DNA of 8,946 nucleotides, taken from positions 9,045-17,990 of the forward strand of contig MGNI01000209.1 of assembly GCA_001795115.1 (NCBI GenBank), given 5' to 3'. Position 1 is the first letter of the stretch. Each line of letters opens with the position of its first letter. The stretch comes from Chloroflexi bacterium RBG_16_48_8. GTDB taxonomy: Bacteria; Chloroflexota; Anaerolineae; Anaerolineales; E44-bin32. Below the pieces are notes generated by a model. It did no database searches. It saw only the letters and a list, made by a program, of their open reading frames with translations, and was not told the DNA's origin. Shown piece by piece: positions 6,744 to 8,946 of the stretch. The translations under genes were made by a program, and so were the position numbers.

Positions 6744-6772
6744 ATCATACCCTTCCTATCGTTCACCGTCAA
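6744..6772 (-). promoter_or_regulatory. Predicted sigma70-type promoter of rnpB
   Basis: On the minus strand TTGACG (6767-6772) and TATGAT (6744-6749) are 17 nt apart, each matching consensus at 5 of 6 bases. The predicted start near 6737 is a few bases upstream of the RNase P RNA helix P1, as expected for a directly transcribed rnpB. Confidence 0.8.
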
Positions 6773-7192
6773 TCCCAAATCTGAAGAGATCCTTCCTAAG
6801 AAAAGCTATCTGATCTTAAATGTCCCTAACAAGGTTGATGGCGAGGCGTGGCAAACCTTTTCCCCCGCATAGCCCATAACCTTTAAGTTACCATAAAACA
6901 AAAAATGGAATCCACCTCTGAATAGAATGCCGAACCGTTTTCATGGTCTGCCTTGAGACTCTGTTAACCTCTATCTAACACAAAATATCGTAATATCAGT
7001 TGTGACATTGCACTTACCCAAAGAACAACGTTGACCTCTCCATGAAGAAGGGTTTTTATTCGATCCTGCGCACTTCCTGTGTTATCGACCTTGATAATGG
7101 TGTTGGGTGGTGCTATCGCTCCACACCTCAGCGTATACACCGGAAGCAAATGATTCAACATTCCAAAAAAGCAGCCCAGCGTGGAGGTGTAA
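6773..7192. other. Intergenic region without a convincing gene
   Basis: This ~420-bp stretch between the back-to-back rnpB and fmdB promoters holds no recognisable gene, tRNA or repeat. The only sizeable frame is on the minus strand at 6964-7161 (65 codons from an ATG). It has no clear ribosome-binding site and no family I recognise, though its middle (VDNTGSAQDRIKTLLHGEV) has protein-like composition and might be a decayed gene remnant. I do not call it as a gene. Confidence 0.4.
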
Positions 7193-7221
7193 TTGATCTA
7201 TAGGTTTTTATTCGTTATAAT
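7193..7221 (+). promoter_or_regulatory. Predicted sigma70-type promoter of the fmdB-like gene
   Basis: TTGATC (7193-7198) and a perfect TATAAT (7216-7221) are separated by 17 nt. The predicted start near 7228 leaves a short leader with GGAGG at 7233-7237, 8 nt before the ATG at 7246. Confidence 0.8.
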
Positions 7222-7245
7222 GGTTCGGTTTGTGGAGGTTCTGGA

Positions 7246-7554
7246 ATGCCCATTTATTCTTATCGATGCGATCATTGTGGCGTTCAATTTGATCTACATC
7301 AAAAATTCAGCGACGATCACCTGAAACTCTGTCCTGAATGCGGTGAAGCCACATTACGAAAGCTCTATCTTCCTGTCGGCATTGTATTCAAGGGATCCGG
7401 ATTCTATGCTACGGATCATCGTTCACCATCAGGTCAACAAGCCCTTTCAAAATCGGAGAAATCCGAAACCTCAGAAAAATCGACGAAGGAGGAAAAAGCT
7501 GATGGAGTGAAAGGCTCCACTGAGAAAACCTCCTCTTCCTCAGATCTGGATTAG
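7246..7554 (+). CDS. FmdB-family zinc-ribbon protein
   Basis: A 102-residue protein of the FmdB (CxxC_CxxC_SSSS) family, small zinc-ribbon proteins first named from a putative regulator in the methylotroph formamidase operon; their general role is unsettled. The start MPIYSYRCDHCG is typical. Four cysteines form the ribbon: C8 and C11, then C29 and C32 (CPECG). The family segment LPVGIVFKGSGFYATD (42-57) follows. The last ~45 residues are low in complexity, rich in Ser, Lys and Glu and ending in acidic residues; such a hydrophilic tail is common in the family and probably disordered. It is monocistronic: own promoter, strong ribosome-binding site, and a terminator about 37 nt after the stop. 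The specific function is unknown. Confidence 0.9.
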   Translation: MPIYSYRCDHCGVQFDLHQKFSDDHLKLCPECGEATLRKLYLPVGIVFKGSGFYATDHRSPSGQQALSKSEKSETSEKSTKEEKADGVKGSTEKTSSSSDLD

Positions 7555-7591
7555 ACCCAAGCAACGTTCAATCGCAAAAAAAGCAAGAGAA

Positions 7592-7624
7592 AAGACAACC
7601 TTTCAATCAAAGGTTGTCTTTTTT
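7592..7624. terminator. Bidirectional rho-independent terminator
   Basis: A perfect 12-bp stem (7592-7603 with 7609-7620) closes a 5-nt loop. It is followed by a run of Ts on the plus strand and preceded by As that give TTTTCTCTT on the minus strand. It lies between two convergent genes, the fmdB-like gene and the small minus-strand gene at 7688-7990, and can serve both. Confidence 0.9.
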
Positions 7625-7687
7625 CAGAGAAAGGTCCGTTCATCGAAAAACCGGGCGCACTTCCCAGCATTTCGTGCTTTATGAGAT

Positions 7688-7990
7688 CTACATTTGAAAA
7701 CCGCCCCGAGCTCTGACAACTTTCCATTTGAAATTTGTGACAAACTCCATCAAGCGGTCACGCAATTGATCCCATTCTTCCTTTTGAAGCAACGTCTTCA
7801 TCGTCGATATATCGCTCGCAGTTCCTCCAGTCAGGATCTGCGGATGATCACCATAAGTTGTATACCAGGCTTCAGTAGGTTGTATCCCTAAACCTTGCAT
7901 CCCCGGGACAAATTCTCGAACAACAAATTCGAAATATTCCTGTTCTTTCCCAGGGATGATATCCCAGGTCATCAACAATTTTACTGTCAT
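7688..7990 (-). CDS. Small conserved-type hypothetical protein, probable dimeric alpha/beta-barrel fold
   Basis: A 100-residue protein without a signal peptide or membrane segment. The pattern of an N-terminal strand (MTVKLLMTWDIIPG), a helix (KEQEYFEFVVREFVPGM), a strand region with EAWYTTYGDHPQIL and a final helix (EEWDQLRDRLMEFVTNF) resembles the ferredoxin-like dimeric alpha/beta-barrel group (NIPSNAP or antibiotic-monooxygenase type). That is inference from the order of secondary structure, not a family match. I see no catalytic signature and assign no function. The ATG at 7990 has AGGA at 7997-8000, 6 nt upstream. It lies 98 nt downstream of the MBL-fold gene on the same strand and may share its transcript; I found no clear promoter in the gap. 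Confidence 0.8.
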   Translation of the reverse strand: MTVKLLMTWDIIPGKEQEYFEFVVREFVPGMQGLGIQPTEAWYTTYGDHPQILTGGTASDISTMKTLLQKEEWDQLRDRLMEFVTNFKWKVVRARGGFQM

Positions 7991-8088
7991 CCATCTTCCT
8001 TGTATGCTTCTTACAATATCGACCCTACGGCGGTCATTCTACCGGAATTTGTCACCAATAAGCATCATGCCAATGAAGCTTGTAATGC

Positions 8089-8733
8089 TTAAAATGCTGG
8101 TTCGAGAAGAACAACTTGAGTTTCTTCGGACAACCCGCTCTGGGTCACTTTTAAAGACGGAAGGGGTTCTAGACTCGCAATTCCCATTTCTTTAAGGAAG
8201 GGTGTAACCGTGCCCAGATTAACCGTTTCTTGCCCCGTCTTGTACTGCATAGGGACGACAATTGAAGGCTCAATAAGGCTGATAACTTCTGAGGCCTCTG
8301 AAGGTGTAAGAACACCGTTGCCGCCCACTGGCACCAGTGCAATTTCAACAGCACCTAAATTCTCGATCTGTGCTTGAGAGGGCACATAGGATAAATTTCC
8401 AAGATGCACCACCCTCAAATTATCAAAGTCAATTACATACATTGTGTTGGGTTGGGAACCATCTTGTTTTGAAGCTTTCATTTGCATGATGGATAAGCCC
8501 GTAATAAATACCCCGCCTATTTCATATTCGCCAGGACCGGTAATCACCCGCCGACTGCCTCGAACAGCTTTTTCATTGTTATGAAAGGGTTCATCATGGC
8601 TAATTGTTACAATATCGGCATGCAATTTGAGCTCAGGCAATCCGGATTCAGATCCATATGGGTCGGTAACAACACTTCCAAACCCTCTTTCACTAAATCG
8701 GAAGCATGACAATCCATACCAGACAATCTCCAT
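8089..8733 (-). CDS. Metallo-beta-lactamase-fold protein (COG2220/UlaG-like) with degenerate metal site
   Basis: A 214-residue protein resembling the small MBL-fold hydrolases of the UlaG-like group. Visible landmarks, numbered from the ATG at 8733, are WYGLSCFRF (5-13), VVTDPYG (21-27), the motif region ISHDEPFHN (44-52), GPGEYEIGGVFITG (66-79), VVHLGNL (108-114) and VPVGGNGVLTPSEA (134-147). Canonical members have HxHxDH; here it reads H-D-E-P-F-H, so the second His and the Asp are missing. The later Asp expected in HLGD is Asn (HLGN). It may therefore bind metal poorly or not at all. Two adjacent ATGs exist at 8736 and 8733; GGAGG (8738-8742) is 4 nt from the second and only 1 nt from the first, so I chose 8733. 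A strong promoter lies just upstream. The substrate is unknown. Confidence 0.85.
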   Translation of the reverse strand: MEIVWYGLSCFRFSERGFGSVVTDPYGSESGLPELKLHADIVTISHDEPFHNNEKAVRGSRRVITGPGEYEIGGVFITGLSIMQMKASKQDGSQPNTMYVIDFDNLRVVHLGNLSYVPSQAQIENLGAVEIALVPVGGNGVLTPSEASEVISLIEPSIVVPMQYKTGQETVNLGTVTPFLKEMGIASLEPLPSLKVTQSGLSEETQVVLLEPAF

Positions 8734-8759
8734 CATCCCTCCTAACTATTAGACGATCG

Positions 8760-8789
8760 ATTATACACGATTGCAATAACAGTTGCCAA
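8760..8789 (-). promoter_or_regulatory. Predicted promoter of the MBL-fold gene
   Basis: On the minus strand TTGGCA (8784-8789) and a perfect TATAAT (8760-8765) are 18 nt apart. The predicted start near 8753 leaves a ~20-nt leader that contains the GGAGG ribosome-binding site. It overlaps the divergent plus-strand promoter at 8771-8799. Confidence 0.8.
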
Positions 8790-8799
8790 AATTTATAAT
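8771..8799 (+). promoter_or_regulatory. Predicted promoter of the truncated rightward gene
   Basis: TTGCAA (8771-8776, 4 of 6 consensus) and a perfect TATAAT (8794-8799) are 17 nt apart. Transcription should begin at about 8805-8807, which coincides with the ATG at 8807, implying a leaderless or nearly leaderless message. Confidence 0.65.
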
Positions 8800-8806
8800 T
8801 CAATGC

Positions 8807-8946
8807 ATGCTTCATCTTCCATTCTACATTAACCCTCTCTTGATCAACGGTGGAGCCCTTGAAACTACCGAAGATGCAGTCATTAGACTCACCCTCCCAT
8901 ACCCTTCCAAGAAGTACTGCGATGCTCAACTGGATGATTATCATCT
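8807..8946 (+). CDS. N-terminal fragment of a rightward gene, cut by the window edge
   Basis: An open frame of 46 codons runs from the ATG at 8807 to the window end. Its translation has ordinary protein composition, for example LLINGGALETTEDAVIRL (residues 11-28) and KKYCDAQLDDYH (35-46). The segment ending in YxDAQLDDY resembles, from memory, the N-terminus of a Chloroflexota family of uncharacterised proteins of roughly 200-250 residues with a possible jelly-roll, glucanase-like fold; this is recall, not a search. No Shine-Dalgarno sequence precedes the ATG, but a good -10 box ends 7 nt before it, so translation of a leaderless mRNA is plausible. In-frame TTG codons (8783, 8840) are alternatives. 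The function is unknown. Confidence 0.6.
   Translation, partial: MLHLPFYINPLLINGGALETTEDAVIRLTLPYPSKKYCDAQLDDYH

Noticed and set aside
6446..6784. Plus-strand open frame of 112 codons
   Set aside because: It lies antisense to the conserved core of the RNase P RNA and its promoter; the RNA gene explains the sequence, and the frame has no ribosome-binding site or family features.
8000..8088. Promoter for the small gene at 7688-7990
   Set aside because: A TAGAAT and a TATTGT can be seen on the minus strand, but neither has a -35 element at a workable distance.
8693..8944. Minus-strand 83-codon frame upstream of and overlapping the MBL gene start
   Set aside because: It runs through both predicted promoters and is antisense to the rightward partial gene; composition is poor and no ribosome-binding site is seen.

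Overview
The window looks like chromosomal DNA from a bacterium of the Chloroflexota, probably class Anaerolineae. This is inferred from the style of the MraZ, RsmH and MurF proteins and from a short chromosome-type division cluster; it was not tested by a search. GC content is moderate, coding density is high, and there is no plasmid or phage gene.

Left part (1-5910, all on the minus strand): the start of a dcw (division and cell wall) operon, read right to left as mraZ, rsmH, an ftsL-like gene, ftsI (class B PBP), murF and mraY, the last cut by the window edge. Gaps are 24 nt or less, and two junctions are 4-nt stop/start overlaps, so this is one transcription unit. MraZ is the transcriptional regulator and RsmH methylates 16S rRNA. 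The FtsL-like protein and FtsI belong to the septal machinery. MurF and MraY make UDP-MurNAc-pentapeptide and lipid I. murE, often found between ftsI and murF, is absent here. Upstream of mraZ lie a sigma70-type promoter and three GTGGG boxes at an exact 10-bp period, the known MraZ autoregulation signature.

Middle (5911-7245): an intergenic region with AT-rich inverted repeats (about 5943-6015), then a ~185-bp multi-palindromic element with 21-bp terminal inverted repeats that resembles a MITE or a folded RNA (6087-6271). Next come a strong terminator hairpin and the type A RNase P RNA gene (rnpB, minus strand) with a clear promoter. About 460 bp follow with no convincing gene.

Right part (7190-8946): a small FmdB-type zinc-ribbon gene on the plus strand with its own promoter, and a bidirectional terminator shared with a convergent small alpha/beta-barrel-like gene. 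Then comes a metallo-beta-lactamase-fold gene whose metal-binding motif is degenerate. At the right edge, back-to-back overlapping promoters drive the MBL gene leftward and the start of a truncated, apparently leaderless gene rightward.

The most unusual items are the multi-palindromic element at 6087-6271, the degenerate MBL protein, and the divergent promoter pair with a probable leaderless gene.
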